This document shows, piece after piece, positions 12,022-23,521 of a stretch of 64,000 nucleotides of DNA. Numbering within the stretch: position 1 is the stretch's first letter; each line of letters begins with the position of its first letter. The DNA comes from Lobosporangium transversale. Taxonomy: Eukaryota; Mortierellomycota; Mortierellomycetes; Mortierellales; Mortierellaceae. The notes beneath the pieces were generated by a model. It had not been told where the DNA came from, searched no databases, and saw only the letters and a program-made list of their open reading frames with translations. Where the stretch lies: assembly GCF_002105155.1 (NCBI RefSeq), contig NW_019029064.1, positions 1-64,000 on the forward strand, read 5' to 3'. A program made the position numbers and the translations under genes.

Positions 12022-12477
12022 TAGCGATCATGTAGTAGATTAACAAACAAAGTACTTACACAAACATACTTGTGCTGTACTTGTGCATTAATACATGTTC
12101 GCATTCATATAACCCGTGTCCTAGGACAAACATTGTTCAATTGCGGTGTACAACAGATCTTTATCACAGCCAACCAGCGAAGCCCTCTTTCTCTTACTCG
12201 CTTAACTTTTTTTTCCCTTCTTTTCTTTCACTCTCTTCTCTTTTTCCACCCTTTGTTGCTTTTTTTCCCCGCTTGCCCCGACCTATCCAATCCTCTTCTT
12301 GCTTGTCCTCCCTTCCCTCTCTCGCCCTATCATTCGATCTCATCTTTAAGTTACTACATTACTCTAACACAACCCTGTCTCCTCTTGATTCTATTGTACC
12401 ATTCCATCGCATATACATTACACAAAAGAACACACAAACAAGCAATCAGCCAAACAAAATAAAGCTTATTGCTCAAC

Positions 12478-14198
12478 ATGCAGCAACAATCATTTCGCCA
12501 GGGAATGGTTTATAACCATCCTTCACAACAATACCATCTCTCACAACACCCACATGTGAGTGAACCTGATTTGAAATAAAAAATAAAAATAAAAATCAAA
12601 TCAAATCAAATTAACTGAACTCTTTGACTGAATATTTCCTTACTCGCTATCACGGTGCTTTAGCATGACGGCGCTCATTACACAGGGGGGCTCCATCAGC
12701 AATCCTATGGATCCATGGTATGTATATAATCCGTACGATGCTTTTATCTACATGTTCTGATGGTTGTAAGTGACAAACAAAATCCGATTCACGATTTAAA
12801 TTTTTTTCTCACAATCAAGCCTTCAGGAATGATGGCCCCTCATAGCCCCACTGGCTCGGATCATGACTCCCATCGTCCGCAGTATCATGAACGCCAAAGC
12901 CAGATCAATCCTACTCCTGGCATTGTCAATCCTGGCAATGGTGGACCTTCTCCTCCTACTAACCAAGCATTGCCACCTGCTCAATCGTCTGCGCCCGAGG
13001 AAGAACCACTCTATGTGAACGCTAAACAATATCATCGCATCTTGAAGCGCCGTGCAGCCCGTGCAAAGTTAGAGGAAATGAACCGTATGGCCAAAATACG
13101 CAAAGTAATAAGCTGTCAAATGCATTGGATCATCATAAGTTTATTTTATTGTATTTTATTTATTGCTATTGCAAACATCAAACCAGGGTTTAATATTCGA
13201 TTTTCTCGTGTACCTCACTCAATGTTCATACTTAGCCATATCTACATGAATCCCGTCATAAACATGCTATGCGTCGACCAAGAGGCCCAGGTGGTCGTTT
13301 TCTTACATCCCAAGAGATCGCCAATCTTGATCGTCTACAAGCCGCCTTCGAGGCCCAAGGTGGTGTTGGCCCGGTCGGTGGAGACATGCATTTGGCCAGT
13401 TCCAAATACACTCCTGAACAGCAGCAACAGATCATGATGCAACAAGTTCAGATGCAACAACAGCAAGGCCAACAAGGTCAACAGCCATTTGCGCCTCAGC
13501 AACAGCCTCAGCAAGGACAGCAAGGGCAACAACATGAGCAACAGAGCCAGCAGAACCAAATTCCATTACCATTGCAACACCGACTCCTAGGTAATCAACC
13601 AATTGGCCAGCAACAACAACATCAACAACAACCAGTATTTCAAGTCCAACAAGGAGGAGGGCGAAGCCGAGGAGGAGGAGTTTACGAGCAAGACCCCTTT
13701 GGTACAATTCCCTATAGCCAGGCATTCGATCAAAGCCTGAGTTCATCCGGCGGTCTTCCGACTACTACAGCAACGACAGCAAGTGGCCCTAATAATACTA
13801 TGGCTAGCATGATGTCAATGCCCACTTCACAGATTGATATTAATGGTAACAGCCTGGTTTCATCAGCATCCAATTTTGATCAATACCAATATCATCATCA
13901 GAATAACACTATGCGTCCATCATTTAACAACATCAATCCCAGTCACCCTTTGACCCCATCCACATCCAACGCTAATACGCCGACACCGGATGGTAACGAA
14001 AGTGTAGGAGAAGGTACATTTGACAACAATGCGAACGGTGAGAATGAAAACGGAAACAATAGTGAATATGACCCTACAAGTGCGCTTTTGAACCCCGAGT
14101 CGGCAGCAGTGGCATTAGCCAATGGTGACCAGCAAGATGAACTACATCATGAGGATAGAGGAAGTAGCAGTCTCTTGACGCCTACTGGCGATGATTAG
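12478..14198 (+). CDS. HAP2: CCAAT-binding factor subunit NF-YA / HAP2, 459 aa
   Basis: Four exons: 12478-12555, 12664-12717, 12820-13104, 13236-14198, all phase 0. The third intron splits the core domain between AKIRK and PYLHESRHKHAM. Spliced, the NF-YA core is complete: EEPLYVNAKQYHRILKRRAA (subunit interaction helix), a short linker, then HESRHKHAMRRPRGPGGRF (sequence-specific contact with CCAAT). NF-YA joins the NF-YB/NF-YC histone-fold dimer (HAP3/HAP5) to bind CCAAT boxes and control respiration, nitrogen and secondary metabolism genes in fungi. The long C-terminal region is Gln-rich, then Asn/Ser/Thr-rich, typical of an activation domain. An A-tract of about 26 starts right after the stop codon. 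Confidence 0.97.
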
Positions 14199-14972
14199 AA
14201 AAAAAAAAAAAAAAAAAAAAAAAAAGTACGCTGTCAGGACAGCACCTGTTCCTTTATAGGGATCAAAAGAAAGAAAAACGTAGGCACGCCAGTATGCGAT
14301 GTAAGGCCCTCTTATGCTATCCAAGTTGACTTGGGTTTATTTGTTTAAATTATATTTTTGTCAAGCGCGCATAACCTTTTTCTTTTCTTTTTTTTTTTTT
14401 TTTTTTTTGATCTTTTGAGAGTTGATGTTGAGGGTCGGACTGCGCAACTGTGCTGACTGCTATTAATAAAAGAAATGTATTAAATTGACATGAATTAATG
14501 TTTTTACATTATAATGCGGCATATTTACCCCTGACCTCAAAGACATGGCCTTGAAAATCGAATAGGTTTAAATTCACATAGGATGATGCGTGGTCATTCT
14601 ACGCATTCATTGCATTTGGAAGCACCTCACAAAGGCGTTCATCAGTGAGCTTAACTGGCTTGGTGAACCGTGTAGATTTAAAATACATGGTGGCAAATTT
14701 ACCCCTCGAAAATTTGTTCCATGTGCCAAAACAATCATGAGATGCTTCGCCAAGGGAGCGCCTAAATCCCCTGTAAATATAAAGTTGCCGCCCCTGTTTT
14801 TGAATGTCAACAAATGATGATTGCTATATGATTGATTAGAAAGCTCTGTTGGCAAAAGAATCTTCGAAACTGTCTTAAAGATCAATATTCATGTGGAGTT
14901 GTGGGTGATGTCCTCATGTGGGAGGGTCAAAGCGTGTGCAGCGTGACAAAGGTACCTCGCCCTTACCCATGC

Positions 14973-15008
<36 letters not shown>

Positions 15009-15690
15009 CATCTCGGTTGTAATGTCCAGTCAACCCATCCGCTTGGAGTATTCGAGATCGTGGCAACGCTCGGTCCTTTTGTACAACCTTGTGCCGAAAA
15101 CGCCGAGTGGAAACAATAAGAGCTACTGCTCTCTCTGTGCTAAGTATCCAAGACATGACGCACGGCTATTCTTCCAGCCCTTTAGGCTAAACACGATTGT
15201 CCTAGCATGTCGGATATACCATTACTTCAATACAATCGCTGATCGTGAGATCCACTGTACCTTAGTAAAAAAAACACTGAAGACGTCCCTTGATAACGCG
15301 CTTTGCTTCAACTTGGTCCAGAATACATGCCTTACAATATTAACACTCACTGGGTCGGTAGGCACCTTGAAGGTCGCACCTCAAACCTGGACCTATTTGT
15401 AGCCTTGGGCTGCCTTTCAATAATCCAAGAGTCAGCAGTCACCACGGCCGCCAAAACTATACAATTTCCATCAACGACTCGCTCAACTATCGCTTAAAAT
15501 AGGTTTATTTCAAACCCATCTCAGTTGTTTATTCTCTAACTCAGTTTCACAACCAACTGTATCTGAACTGTCGCTCACAAGGATTAATAGTTTCTGGGCA
15601 TACCATCCACATCCACATCTGACTTGTTGTTACCCACATTTCACAACAAATCGAAACAACCCTTATCTCTACCACCTTTTCTTCTCTCTA
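14199..15690. other. Intergenic with long A and T tracts
   Basis: Holds an A-tract at about 14201-14225, T-tracts at about 14389-14408 and 14978-15008, and short similar motifs (GCGGCATATTTACCCC near 14516, GTGGCAAATTTACCCC near 14691). No gene is supported. Open frames up to 126 codons show no domain I recognise. Confidence 0.4.
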
Positions 15691-15699
15691 GCATCAAGA

Positions 15700-16480
15700 A
15701 GCCGCGCTTGGTATCAACAAAGTGAAGCTCTTATGGATATAGTCGCTTGCTGTCCTAGCCTACTCCATCTAGAAATCTTGGAACCTTGACTCAAGTATGG
15801 TGTTCGTAAAAGTCAAGCTGTCTAGTTTTACTGCTATTGCCCTAAACTGCAATCCCTTGTCCTCTACCCGCCTGAAGACGGTGGTAACCGAGAATATGGC
15901 CCTCAATGGTAGAGAATTTTGGGCCCTCAATTTTTTAGGTCCACCAAAGTCCGAAAAAGAGATAAGCTCAGAGAGAGAAGAAAATGGGAAGGGAAATAGC
16001 ATCTAAACATTCAGCGCTAATGCTGAATAGTTTAGTGAGTTCTACCCGGCTTTGTTAGCCTGTACAGGATCTATACTTGGAGTAATTAATACCGACATTT
16101 ATACCCATGCGTCGAGCGTACTAAATCCCTTTGCAGGTGTCCAATATACTTCGGAATTGTTGTAAACTCAAGCATGTCAAAGTGAACAATCAATATCAAG
16201 AGGATTAAATAAATTTGATTGCACTCGAGCTCTTTGGCCATTTCTGGGGATTTGGAGACGCTGATCAACCCTGATCTAGGAATTGGCCATGTCAATCAAG
16301 AAGAAAAAAAAAAATCAAGACGAAGATGAGGAAAACTCTGTCGAAGTCGACTATCATAATGTCATTGGCGTCTGGACTTGGAGCGCAGTCTGTGAGGATT
16401 GAATCTCAAGACGGTTAAAGTGAGAGGTTTTTATGCAAGTCAAGAGGATGCCACGACTCTGGCGACTTGAGATGAACCAT
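15700..16480 (+). pseudogene. Decayed F-box/LRR-like gene relic
   Basis: Short leucine-rich-repeat-like peptides occur in one direction but in broken frames. About 15710-15787 reads SEALMDIVACCPSLLHLEIL and then a stop; about 15830-15895 reads YCYCPKLQSLVLYPPEDGG and then a stop; about 16425-16465 reads TVKVRGFYASQEDATTLAT and then a stop. The CP-L--L-L pattern matches the LRR part of the large F-box families of these fungi, one intact member of which lies at 4984. Stops and frame changes imply a dead copy. A short spliced gene cannot be fully excluded. Confidence 0.4.
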
Positions 16481-16922
16481 GTATGTACGATATTTCAAGA
16501 TTAAAAAACCTTGACTGTAATTAGAAAACGATCCGTCATATGAGCAGAGGCTAGACCCAATAACGCCGCCGTACATGGAGTAAACAAGGTTTTAGCGTAC
16601 TGTAGATCTTCCTTGGATCTGCACTCCTGCATATCTTTTTTCTTGTGTTCAGTATATTTGCAGAATGCATGTAATTCGAGATCTCGATCGGCCTTTTTTC
16701 TTTCCTTTTTTCGGTTCTTTGCTTTTCAAACCTGTTTTATTCAGTATGCATAGTCACAGTTTTTCCGCTCCTCTCCCTCTCTTAAAGAACCTATGCTCAT
16801 ATCTTTTTTTTTTTTTTTTTTTTTTTTTTTCCTTTTGTACCGAACCCTTCACTCTCTCCTCTAATTGATTGGCAGACCAAATCCTCTCCTCTCTCATTCT
16901 TTTTCATTTCTATCTGTACGAC

Positions 16923-17734
16923 ATGTCAGCCCTGACTCCCCTGTTTCGTTATGTGCTCATGCATGCCACACGCAAAAACGGCTTCAAGTTGGTTCTGGCC
17001 TTCATGACCTACTATATCTACAAGTATCGTGGCCATGCCCTGGGGACAAATCGCCGTTCTGATCTCAAGCAACCCAAAGGCGCTGTCCCTCTTTTGGGAC
17101 ACATGCCATTAATTTCCTCTGTTCCTCCCACACAACTGTATCAATTCTTTCTAAAATTGCACGTTGAACTCGGCCCTGTCTGGTCCCTTTCGCTTCCTGG
17201 TGTTCGTATGGTTCAGATTGATACGCCCGAGAATATTGAACATGTTCATAAAGTCAACTTTTGGAATTATGAGAAAGGCCCGATCTTTAAAGATGTCATG
17301 GGTATCCTCTTTGGCGATGGTACAGCACATACTCTTTCATCCTTTATTTTGTTTTGAATAAGATTGACTCTCTAGATCCCAACCCAACAAGTGTTCTCAC
17401 TCATTTGTTTCTCCTATTTCCTCTTCTTTTTTTCTATCAGGAATCTTTAGCGCTGACGGACATGAATGGAGATTTCAGCGCAAGCTTGCAAGTAACATCT
17501 TTAGCGTCAGAGCCTTCCGCGAGTACACAAGTGATGTCTTCGTCGTCGAGGGTAAAAAAGTACTCGAACATCTTGGCAGAGCTGCTGATCAAGGCACACC
17601 CATCGATTTCCACGACTTGATGCATCGCTTTACACTCGATAGCTTTGGAACGTACGAACCTGATTTTTTTTCAGACTTAAGTTTCTGTTTGGAGAACGTT
17701 CGCTCTCTGCTGACCCTATAGGAGCAATCAAATT

Positions 17735-17771
<37 letters not shown>

Positions 17772-18623
17772 CTTGGCTTCGCTCTCTTCCCTCTTCCTCA
17801 TGTTAATAGAATCTCATTTGGAGAAAGCTTTGGATGCCTCGATGACTTGGGGGTAGAAGTACCATTTGCTTTCGCCTTTGACGACCTACTACAAATTGTG
17901 ACTAAACGCCTCATTGATCCTCTCTGGAAGATCCGTGAGCGGGTCACAAGCACGGGAAAGAGAGCTAAGGAACATCAAGAATACATGTATAAACATGCGC
18001 TCAAATTCATCCAGAAGCGCAGAGAAGAGGGTCATCGCAGACAGAATAGGGATCTCCTCCAGCTGTGTATGGAGGCCAAAGATGAAAATGGACAGCCTAT
18101 TTCGGATGATTATATTGTTGACATCTTCCTTAACTTTACAGTAAGCGAACAATATGCTATTTTAGACCCCTTCTTCTTACTCCTAACGCTCTTAGTGATC
18201 TCTACCGAGCTTTTTAAGTTGGCTTAGTCTAAACTTTCTTTTTTCCCTTTTAAAAACAAAAAAAAAAATGCTAGCTTGCAGGACGCGATACTACTGCTCA
18301 GGCACTTGCATGGATGTTTTACCTTCTTCATCGCGATGGTACGGATAAAACGATTGCCAAGGGACTTGCAGCTGAGGCGGACGATGTCCTTGGAGGACAG
18401 GACCCTACATACGAGACATATAAGAGGCAGAAGTTCGCAGAAGCATGGTATTGTTCAATCCTCTCTCATCATTAATGTCTGTTCCCATAGAGCCTGCTTG
18501 TACATGGTGAAGACAACTATGGAATTAACATAACATTATCCTTCCGGTTTGCTTTCTCCTTTTTTCTATTTCTTCTGTATTTTGGGACTCGCTCATGCTA
18601 ACCTTTAGCTTCCATGAATGTAT

Positions 18624-18654
<31 letters not shown>

Positions 18655-19181
18655 TGAACATTGATCTTACAAGATGTTATTTATTCCCAAATGAAAAACT
18701 GTTTTGATACTTGTAACCTAACTTTTTTTTTTTTTTCTATCCAAACGTAGCACTACGTCTCTTCCCTGCTGCACCCCGCAATCAAAGAATGTGTGTTAAG
18801 GATGATGTCTTGCCAGACGGAACCAAAATCTACAAGGGCGAGCGTGTTACCTGGAGTTCTTATGTAATGGGTCGAAGCGAACGTATCTGGGGCCCTGATG
18901 CCTTGGAATACAAGCCTTCCCGCTGGATCAATGCCGAGAAGCCCTCACAAGCAAAGTTTAATGCCTTCCATGTTGGACCTCGCGTCTGTCTCGGTCAACA
19001 GTTCGCAACTGTCCAGGCATTAACGTTAATCGGAATGTTGTTCCAGAACTTTGAATTCGAATTAGTGGATCCTACAAAAGAACCCGCCTATTCCACATCT
19101 CTCAGCTTCCCCATGCTCGAGGGCTTGCCCGTCAGGGTCTTCCGGAGATCCCAGCCACGCACACAGGCAGCAACTGTCTAA
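16923..19181 (+). CDS. Cytochrome P450 monooxygenase, 517 aa
   Basis: Six exons: 16923-17319, 17441-17651, 17810-18140, 18275-18447, an 11-nt micro-exon 18609-18619, and 18751-19181; the sum is 518 codons with matching phases. Diagnostic parts are all present: N-terminal membrane anchor region (FKLVLAFMTYYIYKYRG) followed by a Pro/Gly hinge, helix C WRFQRKL, I-helix LAGRDTTA (residues 314-321), K-helix ESLR, EYKPSRW, and heme loop FHVGPRVCLG with Cys about residue 454. It would be an ER-bound heme-thiolate enzyme needing P450 reductase. Overall look resembles the fungal fatty-acid/alkane hydroxylase-like CYP52/CYP63 branch, which is inference; the substrate is unknown. No biosynthetic partner genes adjoin it. 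Introns contain a T-run of about 29 (17738-17766) and an A-run of about 25 (18629-18653). Confidence 0.95.
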
Positions 19182-19391
19182 AAGATTAATATATATGTAT
19201 AGTTATCGGTAGTCTGTTTTCGAGTAATTTAATTAAAGGATACCTCAGCATGAATAATAATACTTTTTAGGTTAATATATGGTCCTATTACGATGAGAAA
19301 AGTATATTTCATTATTGCTATTTATTATATATATATATATATGTATACATGTTCTAAGATAAGTCCCACTCTCTACAACGAAAAAAGAAAA

Positions 19392-22300
19392 TCATGCAGT
19401 CGGTCGTCTAGCAAAATATCGACTGACAAAGCCAGGCCATCGTTCTACTGGGATCTTCGAATGTACTGTGCAGTCTTCATACAGCTTCTGAACGCTCATC
19501 GATATATACTCTGGCGTCTTCTTGCCCATCATTTCGCTGTTCATCTTGACTGACAATGCCATTGAAAAAAAATACAGCTATTTTCAATAGGAAAAAAAAA
19601 AAAAAAAAAAAAAAAGATTAGAATTGATTCCTATATAAAAAAAACTTTGATATGCAATAATTGTTGAGCCTTTACCTGCTTAAGTCTCTCCACATCGGCA
19701 ATATGCTTAGTGAGTATACCATCACTATCCGTTTCATTCTAACCATCAAATGACCCCAATAATTAATAACTTTAGTAACGGTCTATATCCTTTGCATTAT
19801 TGATGAGAAAAAAAAAAATCAGAATAATTCATACTGAAGCATCGGATCAAAGCATACCTCGTTATTGGAAGTATCTTCTCCACCTGCGCTTTCTATAGGC
19901 TCCTGTGACTGATAGTCTTCTTCTGCATCTACATAAACCGAGATAACAGAGCTCCGCCATGTCGGGTTCTTGATATTACCATGACTATGAATATGGCTTG
20001 CTGGGATAGTTGCTTGTGGAGTCTCAAATAGAGTTGCCTTCTTGAGCCCTGTAACTAAACGATCAACCTGCGCTTGCGTTTCCTGGAGAATGTTGTACAG
20101 CTCTGCCATCTTCTTTTTATGTGACTCTGCCTGGTCGCGTATGATCTAACCAGAAAGTAGAATAAGGACACATGGTGACACAATGGAAAAAAAAAATATT
20201 TAGAAAAAAAGGGTGTGTGCTATATGAACGTTTGTCTCAAAAAAAAAAATAAAATAAAATAAAATAAAGTTGTAGTACCTGTTCTAGATCTTTAATAGTC
20301 GTTTTTGCGTTCTCCATTTGTACATGTAACTCACGGTTCGATGGTTGCATAGCACCCATATCCCCACTCAGGATCCTGTGTCGGCTTGGCCTTGAGCTAT
20401 GGTGATGACTACTCGACCCTTGCGGCCAGTGAGCCCTTGGGCCTCCTGCGATCATGCGATCGTCCACATCCAAAGCGACATCAGTATTAGTGATAGATCT
20501 GTCTTCCTCCACACCAAACTCCCGTAGCAGGTTCTTTAACCGAATATCTAACCATGAGACAGTGGAAATGTTATTAGTAAAAAAAGATTAGCATAAAAAC
20601 CTCAAACCATATTTTTCTAAACTAGACCTTTGGTCAGTCAAATTGGGTCAAAAAAAAAAAAAAAAAAAAAAAGTTGGAACTCACCTCCATGATCGTAAAA
20701 CAAATTAGACGATTGAATGATCTTTTTGGGCCCAGCCTTCAGCCCAAATGACCAGATAGGTCCAGGTGCACGGTAGCTCACCACCAATGATGGACCTGTG
20801 GATCGAAATCCTTCGAGCATTTTTCCATTTTTGTGAAAAAACTCGACTGTCATTGGATGTTTCCCAGCCTGCAGCATGATACGCCCTTCCGTTTCAGTTG
20901 CATAATGCATACCATCATTCTCGACCACCAAAGTGTTGGCCACATACATGGCAGATCCATCATTTGATGTTAACCAAAACGAATAAACTCCGTCCTGAGT
21001 GATATCAATATGAGTTGTAAATCGGACTGCAAAGTTTCCAGATTCTTTGTATCGCCGTCTAATTTGTTGTGTATACTGTGGCCTAAAAAGGTCTTGCTCC
21101 GTAGTCTCATCGATCATAAAGTTGCCTACAATCCCCACATTATCAGGCCGCATCTCGTCAAAGTTTGGTAGCCAGTCCCACTCGCCTTCATAGTATTCAA
21201 AGACAACACCCGGCCGATAATCGCGTCGGTAATGCGCTTGGTTTTGGAAAGCTGATGATGATGGATTGAATGATGGGCCGGATATAGAACCCTCATTAGC
21301 AGCTGTAGGAAAGGACGACTGCATTGTGGGATGGTGCTGCAAAAGAGGCAGTCCAAGATTACATTTAGACTCTTGAAGTTGAAAGATTGGTTGTACTCCT
21401 GGTAGATATAAACGGCCATCAGTGTCCTCAGGCCCGCCCTGTATTGATTGAATCCATCCTGCAAAAGTCTGTGGCGCCCTCGGATTAGCCTCCTGAATCG
21501 GTGGGACCGTACCCTCCATCATAGACCCAATTGATATCGAAGGCGCTGATAAGGATGTATAGCTAGAATCTGGGGCAGAAAACCGACGAGAGCGTGAACG
21601 GACTAGTGTGTTCCTCCCGCTTGAAGCAGGGTTTTTTTCAGCCGTTGGAGCAGTTACCGGAGCCTCCGCAGTTTTTGGCGCAATATTGAGTTCCATTGAG
21701 GCCAAACTAAGCCCGATGTCGTAATCAGAATGGTTATCCTTGCTGCTTGAGCTGTGCATGTTTGGACCCAAATTCTCAGTATTCTCAGCCCTATCACCTT
21801 GGAACTGCTGCTGCTGCCCGATAACTAGTGTCGCGTCTCGAAGAAGGTTTGTATACCTTGGATTTTTGTCCGATATGTAAGCAGATGATCCTCTTGATGA
21901 TGGACTTGCAATATCTAATGCCACCTCGCTGTGTTCACTCGATGCTATGCTCTTTCGATAGCCTGGTGACGCAAACATCATGTCTTCTGTTGATTCATCT
22001 CCATTAATACGATAGTCTTGGCTTGGCGACTGTGTCTGGTATGACCTGACCGAGGTAGATGATGTAGGGAGTGAAGAAAGATGTGCAGCTGATGTTTCGG
22101 CTGAATGTCTCTCTTTGATAGTTGTAGCGCCACTGCTCATCTGACTATGATACCTAGCGTGACCTCCGGAGCTAGCTATGAGCCGGTGGTTGTTTAGGCT
22201 TGGGTCCCTCGCGTATACATCATTATATCTGTGATGTGCCTGTGACTGTCCATGTTCATATAGTGAATCGAATGGATCAATATCGGCGCTTCGCCCAGGC

Positions 22301-22969
22301 GTCAAGATAACCACGTCTAAGGACCTAAGGTCAACCTGTTCATCTATTTGACTCTCTTCAGGGTTCTCTTCATCGTCAGCAGCAATGCCTCTAATTCGAG
22401 GACCTGAAGCTACAGATAAACCAGATGTTGACTCCTGCGTCGTAGACCGCATGTGTTCCTCTGTAACAGTGACGAAGGATTGTGTGGACATGAACGTCTG
22501 TGCTGTTATATTGGAGCCTATCGATGATACTGAAGAGATGGAGGAAACAGAGGCTTTGGACTTTAATGCGTGAAGTGAAGAGTTAGCAACTTCTGATACT
22601 CGCTCTGATACGATAGATAAGGGCTGTTTTCTAGTTGCAGAATCAGATACTGAGTGATGGTGCTGAACCATTGATGGTGCCAATGGCTGTTGGGAATAAC
22701 TGCTCTGCTCGCCTTGGTCGTGGTGCTGGCTCGGGTCCTGAGTGAGGCCGTTGGGTATATTTTGAACAACTCGGACTTTGGAGTACTTTGTGCTCTCGAC
22801 GTTGATATTGGCAGTAGCAGCTTGCTCCCATGATCCTGGTTGAACATCTAAAGCGTGAACAGGGATCCGGGATCCGGGATGCTTTAGTTATTTCCCAAGC
22901 ATAGATTCCTTAAAGGAAAAATGAACCCGAACCAAACTTGCCTGTATAAATGTGTTTCCTTAGCAACAT
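19392..22969 (-). CDS. PA14-domain protein with helical C-terminus, 987 aa
   Basis: Proposed exons (minus): 22969-22942, 22847-20685, 20547-20279, 20145-19858, 19738-19676, 19544-19392; the total is 988 codons in frame. The first intron uses a GC donor (ACAG|GCAAGT). A PA14 domain occupies very roughly residues 545-715: VVFEYYEGEWDWLP, FTTHIDITQDGVYSFWLTSN, DGSAMYVANTLVVEND, MLQAGKHPMTVEFFHKNGK. PA14 is a beta-barrel carbohydrate- or ligand-binding module. No signal peptide is seen, which is unusual since many PA14 proteins are secreted. The N-terminal half is Ser/Thr-rich and disordered-looking; downstream, helical segments (MENAKTTIKDLEQ, ETQAQVDRLVTGLKKA) may form a coiled coil. The final two small exons are the least certain. 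The 3' end is convergent with the P450, 210 bp apart. Confidence 0.8.
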
Positions 22970-23521
22970 GGTAGTCGGCTGGTACTTGATGAAATATAGA
23001 GGTAAACTCGTTAAAAAAAAAAAAAGACAATAACAATTAAAATGTGAATGAAATGAATGACAAAGAGAAAAGCTGCATTCATGCAAACAAGGCTTCAACT
23101 CCCCTTTCCCTACTTTTGTCACACTACAGTTTACTGACCTTGTGGGCACCTTGGCAACCCCTTTTATGAAAAAACCTTATTCTGCATGGCACGTGCTTTT
23201 TTTTTTTGAATAGTTTATTATGATAATTAACCATCATTATACTCGTACATCATTAGTTATTATTGTTCTATTGTGCTATCTAGTGTTTGTTCATGTCTTT
23301 TTTTTATATATCTGCTGCCGTGCGCTAGGGATTAAAAACAATCATGATCGTCGGATGTAGTCATCAATTTTCTTTTGTTTCTTTGCTGATATCGATTAAA
23401 GAGTGCCTTGTGTTCATATTCATAATGTCATATACTTGGCGGTTTTTTTTTTTTTTTTTTTTTGCTGTGGCGCAGTGTTGAGTTTCATAAAATCATGAGA
23501 CAAATTCAGAGATGAAAGTTT
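22970..23521. other. Spacer upstream of the PA14 gene
   Basis: Holds an A-tract (about 23013-23024), T-tract (about 23444-23463) and the promoter of the minus-strand PA14 gene. No gene seen. Confidence 0.5.

Larger units (their letters stand above)
11234..12477. promoter_or_regulatory. HAP2 upstream region with A-tract, tandem repeats and pyrimidine-rich leader
   Basis: Contains an A-tract at about 11334-11351, T-rich tracts at 11770-11822, a 9-bp tandem repeat (11832-11880), a 7-bp tandem repeat (11994-12021), and from about 12180 to 12400 a strongly C/T-rich stretch ending in a CA-rich leader just before the ATG at 12478. C/T-rich leaders also precede other genes here. Open frames in this stretch are artefacts of the biased composition. 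Confidence 0.5.

Noticed and set aside
12070-12515. Two overlapping open frames upstream of HAP2
   Set aside because: Pyrimidine-rich 5' leader; Ser/Leu/Phe-only composition and overlap with the true start at 12478.
14516-14795. Possible small MITE bounded by GCGGCATATTTACCCC-like motifs
   Set aside because: Repeats are few, imperfect and partly direct; no target duplication found.
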